Positions 1-9,531 of a stretch of DNA of 64,000 bases are shown here, piece after piece. How positions within the stretch are numbered: position 1 is the first letter of the stretch; each line of letters begins with the position of its first letter. The position numbers and the translations under genes are program-made. Below the pieces are notes generated by a model. The model did not search any database. It had not been told where the DNA came from and saw only the letters and a program-made list of their open reading frames with translations. The DNA is from Streptomyces lacrimifluminis (GTDB lineage Bacteria; Actinomycetota; Actinomycetes; Streptomycetales; Streptomycetaceae): positions 150,380 through 214,379 of the forward strand of contig NZ_BMMU01000014.1 in NCBI RefSeq assembly GCF_014646095.1, given 5' to 3'.

Positions 1-292
1 TGCCGTGCGGGAAGCCCTGGTTGCCGAGGGCGGCGTCGGTGCCGGTGTCGAGCATGGTGTGCACCGGGTTGGTGCGCCGGCGCCAGCCCTTCTGCGGCCC
101 GTTCATGTCGAAGGACTGCGAGAGCGAGAAACTGGCGCCGCGCCGGACGAGCGCGGCACCTTCCCGGCGCTTGGCCTCGTCGAGGAGGTTCAGGGTGCCG
201 AGCACGTCGTCCTCGCCCCAGCGCCCCCAGTTGGAGTACGCCTTGGCGGCCTCGGCGATCGCGCCCTCCGGGTCGCGCGGGTCCGGGATCAT
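1..292 (-). CDS. Cyclase-family metal-dependent hydrolase, N-terminal part (cut by window edge)
   Basis: Only the first 97 residues are in the window; the gene runs off the left end. The motif WGEDDVLGTLNFL near residue 22 and the downstream FDMNGPQKGWRR stretch are typical of the cyclase family (PF04199; kynurenine-formamidase-like hydrolases), which open amide or lactone bonds using a metal held by a His/Asp cluster that would lie beyond the edge. The ATG overlaps the stop of the upstream fumarylacetoacetase-family gene (ATGA at 292-289), so the two are translationally coupled and probably act in one ring-fission or hydrolysis route. The pairing of the two families is common in aromatic catabolism; the substrate cannot be named. 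Confidence 0.75.
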   Translation of the reverse strand, partial: MIPDPRDPEGAIAEAAKAYSNWGRWGEDDVLGTLNLLDEAKRREGAALVRRGASFSLSQSFDMNGPQKGWRRRTNPVHTMLDTGTDAALGNQGFPHG

Positions 293-1272
293 GCCGTTCC
301 CTCCGCGACACAGCGGGTGCGCTGCACGCCCAGACCGGTGATGGATCCCTCCATGACGTCGCCGTCGCGCAGCAGGCGTCCCCAGTGGATGCCGTTGCCG
401 GCCGGGCTGCCGGTCAACACCAGGTCACCGGGCAGGAGTTGGGCTGTCTGCGAGGCGTACGACACCAGCCGTGCGACCCCGAAGAGCATGTCCTTGGTGG
501 ACTCGTCCTGCATGGTCTCGCCGTTCAGCGTGAGCGTGACCCGCAGGTCACCGGTGTCGGCGATCGACTCGGCAGGTACGAGCCACGGGCCGAGCGGTGT
601 GAAACCGGGAGCGTTCTTGCTTCGCAGCCAGTCGGTGCCGATGGCCTTCATGTCCCGGCGGAACACGGTGGCGCGGTCGGTGAGGTCGTTGGCGATGGTG
701 TACCCGGCGACGTACTCCAGGGCCTCCTCGACCGTCACCCGGTAGGCGGGCCTGGCGATGACGGCCGCCAACTCCAGCTCCCAGTCCGGCTTTTCGGCCC
801 AAGCGGGCAACGTGACGTCGTCGTAGGGGCCCGTGATCGCGCTCGGCAGACCGATGAACACGTACGGCAGGTCCTCGGCGGCCCGCCGGTCCATGACCGC
901 AGCGATCTCCTCGCGCGCCTCCTCGACCGTACGGGGGTCGTCGGGAGAGCGGTGGGCGACCTCCAGGTCGATCACGTGCTGACGGTAGTTGGCGCCGGAC
1001 TGGAAGATCTGCCGCGGCTCGATGGGGGCGTGCACCCGCAGGCCCTCCAGCGGGCGCCGGTCAAGGGCATCGTCGTCCGCCAGGGCGCGCAGGACGGGGA
1101 GAGTCTCCTCCCACCGCTCCACCACGGCGCGCAGACCCGACGGCGCCCAGTCCAGGGTGCTGCGCAGATCGAGTACCTGGTCCTTGACCAGGAGGCCGGG
1201 AAACGGCTCCCCGTCCTGGGCGGAGAACGTGCCGAGCGCGAACGGGCCGGCAGGTTGCGCGAGCATTGCCAT
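289..1272 (-). CDS. Fumarylacetoacetate hydrolase (FAH) family protein
   Basis: A 327-residue protein of the FAH superfamily, which hydrolyses or decarboxylates/isomerises acylpyruvates and related beta-diketo acids at the end of aromatic pathways. The metal-binding signature is visible as PDWELELAAVI (two Glu) followed by the Asp of IANDLTDRATVFR; QSGANYRQH and the C-terminal GDLVLTGSPAGNG are also family hallmarks. I chose the ATG at 1272 because a strong AGGAGG lies just upstream; the frame stays open for 30 codons before it but without a ribosome site. It is coupled by ATGA to the cyclase-family gene and is divergent from the LysR gene, across a 120-bp region with two ATCC/GGAT palindromes. 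Exact substrate unknown. Confidence 0.9.
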   Translation of the reverse strand: MAMLAQPAGPFALGTFSAQDGEPFPGLLVKDQVLDLRSTLDWAPSGLRAVVERWEETLPVLRALADDDALDRRPLEGLRVHAPIEPRQIFQSGANYRQHVIDLEVAHRSPDDPRTVEEAREEIAAVMDRRAAEDLPYVFIGLPSAITGPYDDVTLPAWAEKPDWELELAAVIARPAYRVTVEEALEYVAGYTIANDLTDRATVFRRDMKAIGTDWLRSKNAPGFTPLGPWLVPAESIADTGDLRVTLTLNGETMQDESTKDMLFGVARLVSYASQTAQLLPGDLVLTGSPAGNGIHWGRLLRDGDVMEGSITGLGVQRTRCVAEGTA

Positions 1273-1333
1273 CAGATTTCCTCCTGCTGGGTTGCGGTCT
1301 ACTCTGGCCCCGATCGGCCAATCACGGAAATTA

Positions 1334-1366
1334 ATCCTGTGGATGCGTCGAATCCATGCCATGGAT
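1334..1366. promoter_or_regulatory. Candidate LysR operator between the FAH operon and lysR
   Basis: Two nested-style palindromes lie side by side: ATCC-TGT-GGAT at 1334-1344 and ATCCAT-GCC-ATGGAT at 1352-1366. The second is a perfect 6+6 inverted repeat and fits the LysR-family T-N11-A box (T1353, A1365). It lies 80 bp upstream of the FAH start and 27 bp upstream of the lysR start. A near copy occurs at 3890-3904. Binding by the adjacent LysR protein is inference. Confidence 0.55.
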
Positions 1367-1392
1367 GACTCTTGCTGCTAGGTGGTTGCCCG

Positions 1393-2379
1393 GTGAACCT
1401 GTCCCGACTCGACCTCAATCTGGTCCTCGCCCTTCGCGCGCTGCTGGAGGAACGCAATGTCACCCGGGCCGGCGAGCGCATCGGCCTCAGCCAGCCCGCC
1501 ATGAGCGCCGCGCTGTCCCGGCTGCGCCGCCATTTCGACGACGAATTGCTCGCCCGGACCGGCAACGCCTACGAGCTGACTCCGCTCGGCGCCGCCCTGC
1601 GCGACCGCAGCGCCACCGCGTGCGACCTGCTGGAGCGGGTCTTCGCCAGCCAGGCCGACTTCGACCCGGCGGCGGAGAGCCGGGAGTTCACCCTCCTCGC
1701 CTCCGACTACGGGGCGGCCGTGTTCGGTGCCGCACTCTCCCGCACCCTCCACGAGGAGGCACCCGGCATCCGGATCACCTTCCAGCACCCGGCACCGTCC
1801 GTCGTGGAGAACACCGCCGCCGTGCTGAGCACCGTCGACGGACTCCTGATGCCGCACGGGGTCATCGACGGCTTCCCCGCCGTCGACCTCCACCAGGACC
1901 GCTGGCTGTGCCTGATCGCCGATGACCACCCCGAGGTCGGCGACGAACTCACCCTGGACCAGCTGGGGCGTCTGCCCTGGGCCGTCTACCAGCGTCCCTA
2001 CGACGCCCCGGCGGCCCGCCAGCTCAGCATGATAGGGATCAGTCCCCAGGTGGAGGTGTCCGTGCAGACCTTCCAGCTGCTGCCGCCCATGGTCGAGGGC
2101 ACCCGTCGGGTCGCGATGATCCAGGAGCGCCTGGCGCGCAAGGCGGTCCGCTCCGCCGCGGTGCGCGTCCTGCCCTGCCCCTTCGAGGCCGTACCGGTAC
2201 GGGAGGCGATGTGGTGGCACCCGGTGCACGCTCAGGACGCGGGCCACATCTGGCTGCGGCAGAAGGCCGCGGAGGTGGGCGCGACGCTGGCGGGCAACGA
2301 CTACGGCTACGACAAGGGCCCGGGAAAGGCCGTCTCCGCCGAACAGGACGCCGGGCCGCCGCCGGAGGGTCGGCTCTGA
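1393..2379 (+). CDS. LysR-family transcriptional regulator
   Basis: A 328-residue regulator with the N-terminal winged helix (about residues 5-65; LSRLDLNLVLALRALLEERN, then the recognition helix region SQPAMSAALSRLRRHF) and a C-terminal LysR substrate-binding domain. The sequence of the helix-turn-helix is of the NodD/PbrR-like subgroup, whose members often sense aromatic or acidic ligands. GTG at 1393 was preferred because AGGTGG lies at 1380-1385; the frame opens 7 codons earlier. It is divergent from the FAH operon and convergent with the MFS gene. LysR regulators usually control the divergent neighbour and themselves; the matching palindrome upstream of the MFS gene suggests that this transporter is also a target. 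Confidence 0.92.
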   Translation: MNLSRLDLNLVLALRALLEERNVTRAGERIGLSQPAMSAALSRLRRHFDDELLARTGNAYELTPLGAALRDRSATACDLLERVFASQADFDPAAESREFTLLASDYGAAVFGAALSRTLHEEAPGIRITFQHPAPSVVENTAAVLSTVDGLLMPHGVIDGFPAVDLHQDRWLCLIADDHPEVGDELTLDQLGRLPWAVYQRPYDAPAARQLSMIGISPQVEVSVQTFQLLPPMVEGTRRVAMIQERLARKAVRSAAVRVLPCPFEAVPVREAMWWHPVHAQDAGHIWLRQKAAEVGATLAGNDYGYDKGPGKAVSAEQDAGPPPEGRL

Positions 2380-2435
2380 TCCGGCCCGGCGGCAGCCCGT
2401 GAGTGACGCGTCCTCGGCGGTCGGCCCGCGCACCC

Positions 2436-3710
2436 TCAGGCCAACTGCTCCGGCAGCGGCCGGGGATCGACGGCGCCCGCGCGGCGGCGGGCCGCCCACA
2501 GCCCCGCCGCGACGAGGGCGGCGGCCAGCCCCAGCAGGCCCACCGCACCGGCGAGACTGCCGACCGCCGACTCCCCGGCGAGCAGCACCAGCGGGCAGAC
2601 GAACTCGCCGCCGAAGAAGGCGGCCGTCCACAGCCCCGTGCCACGCCCACGGTCCTCGAACGACAGCCGGGACATCGCACTGGTCAGGAGGGCCGGCAGC
2701 AGCATGCCGGTGCCCACACAGTTGACCACCGCCCCGATGACCAGCAGCGGTGCGCTGTCCGCGAGGAACATCACGCCGAAGCCGGCCGCGCACACCGCGA
2801 GAACGGCGGGCAGCATCGGGTCGGGAGAACGCTTGAGCCGGGCGAAGGTGATCGCACCGCCCACGGTGGAGGCACTGGCGATCGCGGTGGCCAGACCGAT
2901 CACGCCGGGGTTCTCCACCCCGAGGTCGTCGAGCAGGTACGCCATCTCCACCGGGACGGTGTAGAAGACCATCGCCCCGAAGAAGGTGAGGGCACAGATG
3001 CCCTCCAACTGCCGCCAGGGGAACGGGCGGCGGGCCTCCACCTCCGCCTCGGCCGGGGCCTCGTCGCCGGCCGCGCGGGCCGCCGGGTTGGGCAGCACGA
3101 CGGCCATCAGGGGGGCGAGCACCAGGCTCACGGCGTACACCCAGAACGGCACACGCCAGCCCGCCGATCCGGCGGCGCCGCCGATCACGAAGAAGGCGGT
3201 GGCCGACGCCGAGGCGCACATGGTCTGCAGGGCGAGGTACTTCACCCGCTGCCGACCGGAGTAGTAGTCGCCGATCAGGGTCGTGCAGCAGGTCATGATC
3301 GCCGCCTCGGCGACCCCGACCAGGGCGCGGCTGGCGATGATCCCGCCCAGCGAGTCAAGCCACAGCGGTGCCGTGCCGAACAGCGCGTACAGGACGGTCG
3401 CCACGACCAGCAGGCGTTTGCGGCCCACCCGGTCCACGATCACACCGGCGAACGGGGCCAGCAGCGCCAGTGCCAGCGCCGGAACGGTCAACGCGAGGGG
3501 CACCAGTGCCTTGGCCCCCGGAACCGACGCGAAGTGGTCCTGCATTTTCGGCAGCACCGGGGCGATCAGTACCGCCCCCAGGATCGGCAGACAGCTGCCC
3601 GCCATAAGAAGGGTCACCCGCAGCAGATGGGCGCGGCCCGACGCGGCGACGGCTGACGGAGCGGGGGCCTCGACCGCGGCGGGAGGCGGCGGGGACACGG
3701 AACCAGGCAT
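2436..3710 (-). CDS. MFS transporter (12-TM type)
   Basis: A 424-residue integral membrane protein of the major facilitator superfamily. After a Pro/Ala-rich cytoplasmic N-terminus the first membrane segment starts near residue 30 (LLMAGSCLPILGAVLIAPVL); the loop 2-3 signature is visible as GVIVDRVGRKRLLV, and a long central loop with many charged residues (AAGDEAPAEAEVEARRPFP) separates the two six-helix halves. ATG at 3710 is preceded by CTGGAG at a good distance; the longer open frame upstream is Arg-rich and unlikely to be translated. Direction of transport and substrate are unknown. It faces the lysR gene tail to tail and carries a LysR-type palindrome 180 bp upstream, so uptake of the substrate of the FAH/cyclase operon is a reasonable inference. 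Confidence 0.9.
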   Translation of the reverse strand: MPGSVSPPPPAAVEAPAPSAVAASGRAHLLRVTLLMAGSCLPILGAVLIAPVLPKMQDHFASVPGAKALVPLALTVPALALALLAPFAGVIVDRVGRKRLLVVATVLYALFGTAPLWLDSLGGIIASRALVGVAEAAIMTCCTTLIGDYYSGRQRVKYLALQTMCASASATAFFVIGGAAGSAGWRVPFWVYAVSLVLAPLMAVVLPNPAARAAGDEAPAEAEVEARRPFPWRQLEGICALTFFGAMVFYTVPVEMAYLLDDLGVENPGVIGLATAIASASTVGGAITFARLKRSPDPMLPAVLAVCAAGFGVMFLADSAPLLVIGAVVNCVGTGMLLPALLTSAMSRLSFEDRGRGTGLWTAAFFGGEFVCPLVLLAGESAVGSLAGAVGLLGLAAALVAAGLWAARRRAGAVDPRPLPEQLA

Positions 3711-3889
3711 GGCGACTCCAGGGGACGGTGTGAGGGAGCGGGCATGCCTCACGTGCGCCGACGACGCACGGCATGCTGGGGAGCTCGCACGCCGGCGGTA
3801 TCCGGACAGCGGCGTGCGGTAGCGACGACTATGGGGGCGCCGAGGCGCCGGTGCCATCCCCGGCGCGATCCGAATCCCGTATCCGGGCT

Positions 3890-3904
3890 ATCCACGTGGT
3901 GGAT
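3890..3904. promoter_or_regulatory. Candidate LysR operator upstream of the MFS gene
   Basis: ATCCAC-GTG-GTGGAT is a perfect 6+6 inverted repeat with a 3-bp spacer and has the T-N11-A form. It matches the palindrome at 1352-1366 in 10 of the 12 arm bases and in spacing. It lies about 180 bp upstream of the MFS start. Function is inferred from the match. Confidence 0.5.
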
Positions 3905-4711
3905 GGGATGGGCAACCGTCACCTGAACGGAAGGCGTGCACGGGCCGCTCCGGCGCGCGAACAGCGGCGTCCTGGAACTCGGGACACCGCCCGCAGCGCC
4001 CGAGCCCGCAGCCGACACGGTCGCGCCCGCCAGGGCGTCAGCGGACAGGCAGCGGCAGGACGCGCCGATAGACGGCACTGCCACGGCCTCCACCTCGACG
4101 TGCACGACCATCAGCGCCGCGACGGCCAGCGGCCCCACTGCCGGGCCGGGCGTGTCGCCGACGAGCAGCGACAGGTCGGACGCGAACGACACGACCACGG
4201 GCACGGGCACCAGCCGCCGCAGCAACCCCACCGGGTTCCTGGCGACGCGACGGACGACCGCCCAGCCGATGGCGCCGAGAACGACGCCGGTCACCGTCAG
4301 CGGCGCGTACGCGGAGAGGTGCAGGGGACGGCGTAATGGGATCCGGTCGGTGGGCGGCCTGCCGGCACTGTCGTGCCGCCCGTCCGGTGATGATTCACTC
4401 GGATCACGGCTGTCAGGGCGGATTCAACCAGTCAGCAATTCGCCACCCTGACAACGGAGTTCGGCGCCGTTCTGCCCATCAGCCGCACCGGGCAGCCCCA
4501 CAGGGCCCCCGGGAGATCCGGTACCTGCACGGCACGGCACGTGGCGGATGACCACCATGGACCACAGGTCACGCAGTTCCTCGCTCGGGGAAGCTCGCGA
4601 TCAGGCGATGAGCTGATTGACGTGATTCGTTACCGTGTACGAGTTCACCCGTCCATCGCGCAAAGTCCCGAAAGATTGTCAACCGGCTTGAAATGCGATA
4701 AAAGCACCATC
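3905..4711. other. Gene-poor region upstream of the heptamer repeat
   Basis: Between the MFS promoter region and the 7-bp repeat I see no intact gene. Apart from the possible DUF6069-like remnant, open frames here are Arg/Pro/Ala-rich shadows without starts or ribosome sites. The last 100 bp (about 4600-4700) is noticeably richer in A/T than the rest and may hold promoter sequence. Confidence 0.5.
4072..4340 (-). pseudogene. Possible remnant of a DUF6069-type small membrane protein
   Basis: The minus strand reads a stretch containing GVVLGAIGWAVVRRVAR and then two more hydrophobic segments (PVPVVVSFASDLSLLVG; VAALMVVHVEVEAVAVP). The order and spacing resemble the second half of four-helix DUF6069 proteins of actinomycetes. 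The first two helices are not found upstream before a stop at 4424-4426, no plausible start exists there, and the frame continues into about 105 residues of low-complexity sequence after the last helix. I read it as a decayed gene; it may also be chance hydrophobic coding in GC-rich DNA. Confidence 0.3.
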
Positions 4712-4793
4712 GCCGCGAGCCGCGAGCCGCGAGCCGCGAGCCGCGAGCCGCGAGCCGCGAGCCGCGAGCCGCGAGCCGCGAGCCGCGAGCCGC
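4712..4793. repeat. Perfect tandem repeat, 11 copies of GCCGCGA
   Basis: Eleven uninterrupted 7-bp units (GCCGCGA) run from 4712 to 4788, followed by a partial copy GCCGC to 4793. The array ends 21 bp before the TTG start at 4815. The unit is not a multiple of three, so a change in copy number would shift any frame read through it. In the frame of the downstream gene a TGA at 4794-4796 directly follows the array, so the array is not part of that protein. A role in spacing of promoter or leader is possible. Confidence 0.95.
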
Positions 4794-4814
4794 TGACCGG
4801 CTGCGGGAGCTGGT

Positions 4815-6542
4815 TTGTTAGAGGCGGCTGCCGTGTTCGGTAGCCAACCGCTTCGCGTGCCCGTGGGGCACGACGCCCACCGCTGGAGCACCTTCCACGG
4901 CGAGCGCACTCTTGTCGTCGCCGCCCGTACTGTCACCTCGACCGTACGGGTCCTCGAGACACTGCCCTCGCTCCTTCGCGACGACACCCGCGTGACCGTC
5001 GTCTTCGCCTTCGATCCCACCTCCGCGTTCAACGACGGCGTCCTCGACCTCCTCCGCGCCGCCGGGTGCCGAGTCGCCCCCTGGGAGCAGTTGGGGCACA
5101 TCGCCCCCGACCTCATCCTGTCCGCCAGCGAGAACCTCGACGTCCCGGAGGGCGACTGCCCGGTGCTGGTGCTGCCGCACGGCGTCGGCTTCCAGAAACG
5201 CGTGCCGGATTCCCGGAGTCCGCACGAGCGGCTCTCCGGGGTCGTACCGGACTCCCTGCTGGAGACGGGACGCGCCTGGCTGGCGATCTCGCATCCGACG
5301 CAGGAGGAGCAACTGCTCGCCACCCACCCGAAGGCGGCCGGGCGCACCCTGCTGGTGGGCGACCCGTGCTTCGACGAGCTGGTCGGCAGCCGGTCGCACA
5401 GGAAGGCCTACCGAGAGGCGCTGGGTGTCGCGGAGCATCAGCGCCTGGTCATGGTCAGTTCGACCTGGAGGCGCACCTCGCTGCTGGGGAGTCACCCGGA
5501 CCTGCTCCCCCGTCTCCTCGCCCAGCTGCCCTGTGACGAGTACCGGGTCGGCGCGATCATCCACCCCAATGTGTGGTCGGCCCACGGTGCCTGGCAGATC
5601 CGCTCCTTGCAGGCCGCCGCGCTGGACGCGGGACTGCTGCTGATGCCGACCGTCCACGCCTGGCGGCCCGCGCTCGTCGCAGCGGACGTCCTGGTGGGTG
5701 ACCACGGCTCGGTGACGCTGTACGGGGCGGCGGCCGGTACACCGCTGCTGCTGGCCGCGTTCGGCGGAGACGCGGTACCCGGGACGGCCGTCCATGCCCT
5801 GTCGGCCGTCGCGCCCCGGCTCGACACCCGCGGAGACCTGCGCCGACAGGTGGAGGATGTCGTGCGCGAGCACACCCCCCAGCGGTACGCGGCGGTCGCG
5901 GCGCAGGCCTTCGCCGAGCCGGGACACGCCCTGGCCCGGCTCCGCACCGCCCTCTACCGTCTGCTGAAGCTCCCGGAGCCGTCCTCTCCCCCGCCGGCTC
6001 CCCTGGTGCTGCCGGTCCCGGATCCGTCCGCCACGCCGGTCACCTCGTGGCAGGTCACCACCGACGTCACCGGGGACAGCGCGGCACCGGCCGTCACCGT
6101 GCACCGCGTTCCGGCGACCGTCACCGCGTACGACACGACCCGCCCGGATTCCCCCACCAACTTCACCCACCTGGCCTGCGCGGACGACGAACGCGACCAC
6201 CGTCTGACCGAGAGCGCCTCGGTACTCGTCCAGCGGCACCCGGCGCCCACGCCGATCGAAGCGCTGCGCTGGATCGAGGACACGCTCACCCAGCGGCCCG
6301 GAAGCCTTCTCGCGGCATCGGCAGTGCGCAGGGGCGCCTGTCTGGTCGGGCTCAGGGACGGCCGCATCGTGGAAGCGGCCGTCACCGGCCCGCTACTGGA
6401 TCCGGGCCTGTCGACCGCGGTCGTCTACGCCTGCCTGCGCACGGGACTTCCGCTGGATGACGCCCAAGTGACGCTGCGGATCGGTGACATGCGGGACGAG
6501 GACGTCGTCCTGCGGCTTCGTGCGACCCAGCCGATCAAATGA
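4815..6542 (+). CDS. GT-B-fold-like protein of unknown function (CDP-glycerol glycerophosphotransferase-like)
   Basis: A 575-residue protein. Residues 1-380 have the look of a GT-B-type transferase related to CDP-glycerol glycerophosphotransferases: a Rossmann-like first half (VVAARTVTSTVRVLETL; VVFAFDPTSAFNDGVLDLL), LVLPHGVGFQKR, then MVSSTWRRTSLLG and ADVLVGDHGSVTLYGAAAGTPLL, which fits the donor-site region DxSS/D..E seen in that family. The last 190 residues after a Pro-rich linker are not recognised. Similar Streptomyces proteins are often labelled translation initiation factor 2, which I think is a misannotation. TTG at 4815 has GGGAG 5 bp upstream; GTG at 4833 is an alternative. A TGA just upstream closes the frame. 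Cytoplasmic, substrate unknown. Confidence 0.6.
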   Translation: MLEAAAVFGSQPLRVPVGHDAHRWSTFHGERTLVVAARTVTSTVRVLETLPSLLRDDTRVTVVFAFDPTSAFNDGVLDLLRAAGCRVAPWEQLGHIAPDLILSASENLDVPEGDCPVLVLPHGVGFQKRVPDSRSPHERLSGVVPDSLLETGRAWLAISHPTQEEQLLATHPKAAGRTLLVGDPCFDELVGSRSHRKAYREALGVAEHQRLVMVSSTWRRTSLLGSHPDLLPRLLAQLPCDEYRVGAIIHPNVWSAHGAWQIRSLQAAALDAGLLLMPTVHAWRPALVAADVLVGDHGSVTLYGAAAGTPLLLAAFGGDAVPGTAVHALSAVAPRLDTRGDLRRQVEDVVREHTPQRYAAVAAQAFAEPGHALARLRTALYRLLKLPEPSSPPPAPLVLPVPDPSATPVTSWQVTTDVTGDSAAPAVTVHRVPATVTAYDTTRPDSPTNFTHLACADDERDHRLTESASVLVQRHPAPTPIEALRWIEDTLTQRPGSLLAASAVRRGACLVGLRDGRIVEAAVTGPLLDPGLSTAVVYACLRTGLPLDDAQVTLRIGDMRDEDVVLRLRATQPIK

Positions 6543-6718
6543 CCAGATGCCCAGATGGCCACCCTGCCGGGCGTCCGTCCGGAGGACCTGCCTCAATCGT
6601 GGAGGTCCTCCAGCCGCCGCCGCAGCTCCGCCGCCCTGGAGTGGTTGCCGAGCGCCTCGTGGCCGCTCCGCACTCCGCGCCCCGGCGGCGATCGGCGGCG
6701 TGTTCGGTCTCGTCCGTG

Positions 6719-8359
<1,641 letters not shown>

Positions 8360-8500
8360 TTCCCGCTCCTCCGCAAGGGTCGACCGTTGGGTACGGCCCC
8401 ATTCTTCCCTGTCCGGCCCGCCGGACGCCCACCGGGCGGCCGTTGTGGCCCGCGCCCGGCGGGTGCGACGATGCACATCGGCGAATGAAGGGACACCGAC

Positions 8501-9148
8501 GTGAGTCACGAGGGCCAACGGCCGCCCGCCGCCGTGCTGTTCGATGCGCTGGGCCCCGACTACGAGAAGGCGTTCGCCCATGCGCCGGCGCACCTGGCCG
8601 CGCTGGACTGGCTGATCGAGCGGCTGCCGCCCGCCGCGCGAACGCTGGACGTGGGCAGCGGCACCGGTCGGCCCACCGCAGCCGCGCTCGTCGAGGCAGG
8701 GCACACGGTGCTGGGGGTCGACGTCTCGCCCGTCATGGTCGAACTCGCCGCCCGTCAGGTTCCCGAGGCCGAGTTCCGCTGTGGCGACATCCGGGATCTC
8801 CTCCTCGACGCGGACTCGCTCGACGGCGTGTGCGTGTTCTTCTCGCTGCTGCAGATGACCCGCGCCGAGCAGTCGGCCCTGACGCGGCGTCTGACCCTGG
8901 CCCTGAGGCCCGGCGGGCATCTGGTGCTGGCCACCGTGCCCGTGGACGTGGAGGACGTCGAGGTGGTCTTCATGGGACGGCCGGTCCGCGCAACGAGCTT
9001 CGGCGAGGAGGACTTCGTCGGCATGGCGGAGGCGGCGGGGCTGACGGTGCTGGCCCGGCACAGCACCGTCTTCACCCCGGACCACCCCGCCGCCGGTGCC
9101 GAGCCCCACCTCTTCCTGCACTGCCGACGCGACGGGACCGGGCGCTGA
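8501..9148 (+). CDS. Class I SAM-dependent methyltransferase
   Basis: A 215-residue protein with a Rossmann methyltransferase fold. Motif I is LDVGSGTGRPTAAAL (about residues 49-63), motif II acid is the Asp of VLGVDVSPVM, motif III is CGDIRDLLLDADSLDGV, and post-motif LRPGGHLVLATV follows. The acceptor is unknown; family members of this size methylate small molecules. GTG at 8501 is preceded by AAGGGA. It stands alone between pgm (divergent) and a 380-bp gap. Confidence 0.85.
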   Translation: MSHEGQRPPAAVLFDALGPDYEKAFAHAPAHLAALDWLIERLPPAARTLDVGSGTGRPTAAALVEAGHTVLGVDVSPVMVELAARQVPEAEFRCGDIRDLLLDADSLDGVCVFFSLLQMTRAEQSALTRRLTLALRPGGHLVLATVPVDVEDVEVVFMGRPVRATSFGEEDFVGMAEAAGLTVLARHSTVFTPDHPAAGAEPHLFLHCRRDGTGR

Positions 9149-9531
9149 CTCCGGTGCACTGTTCCCACCGGAGGATCACCGGCCTCGGCCTGTCGGCGGG
9201 GCCCGCGGCGGACCGGGCGACCTCGCCGGCTCGCCGCTGTCGGTGTGTGCCTCGGCCGCCCACCGCCACGACAGCCGGGCGCTGCTCCCTCCTCATGTGC
9301 GGGATCCCACCGACCCGCTCGCGCTTCGGCCCGTGCCGGGGAGGCCCGACAGAGCCTGCCGCGGACAGGGGGGCGGACGCTGCGGCGGAGCGTGGTGCGA
9401 CCTCCGCGTTCCGGCGAACGCTGCGGCGTGGAGGGCGTCCTGTCCGCGGTCGTGCACCCCGGAGCCGGCAGGCGTCCCGCAGCGGGCGGGACGGGTCGTC
9501 CCCGGACACCTCCGAGGTGGTCAGGACCGCC
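9149..9531. other. Intergenic region without recognised gene
   Basis: About 380 bp between the convergent methyltransferase and secreted-protein genes. Open frames exist on both strands but have Arg/Pro/Ala-rich composition, no ribosome sites and no recognisable domain. I see no clear hairpin with a U-tract. Confidence 0.5.

Noticed and set aside
1378..3219. 613-codon minus-strand frame
   Set aside because: Antisense to lysR and off-frame to the MFS gene, without ribosome site or domain.
4712..4793. CRISPR array
   Set aside because: Units are 7 bp, contiguous and without spacers; no cas genes.
4541..4843. Frame through the heptamer array giving SREPRAA repeats
   Set aside because: No ribosome site, purely repeat-derived, and not in frame with the downstream gene.
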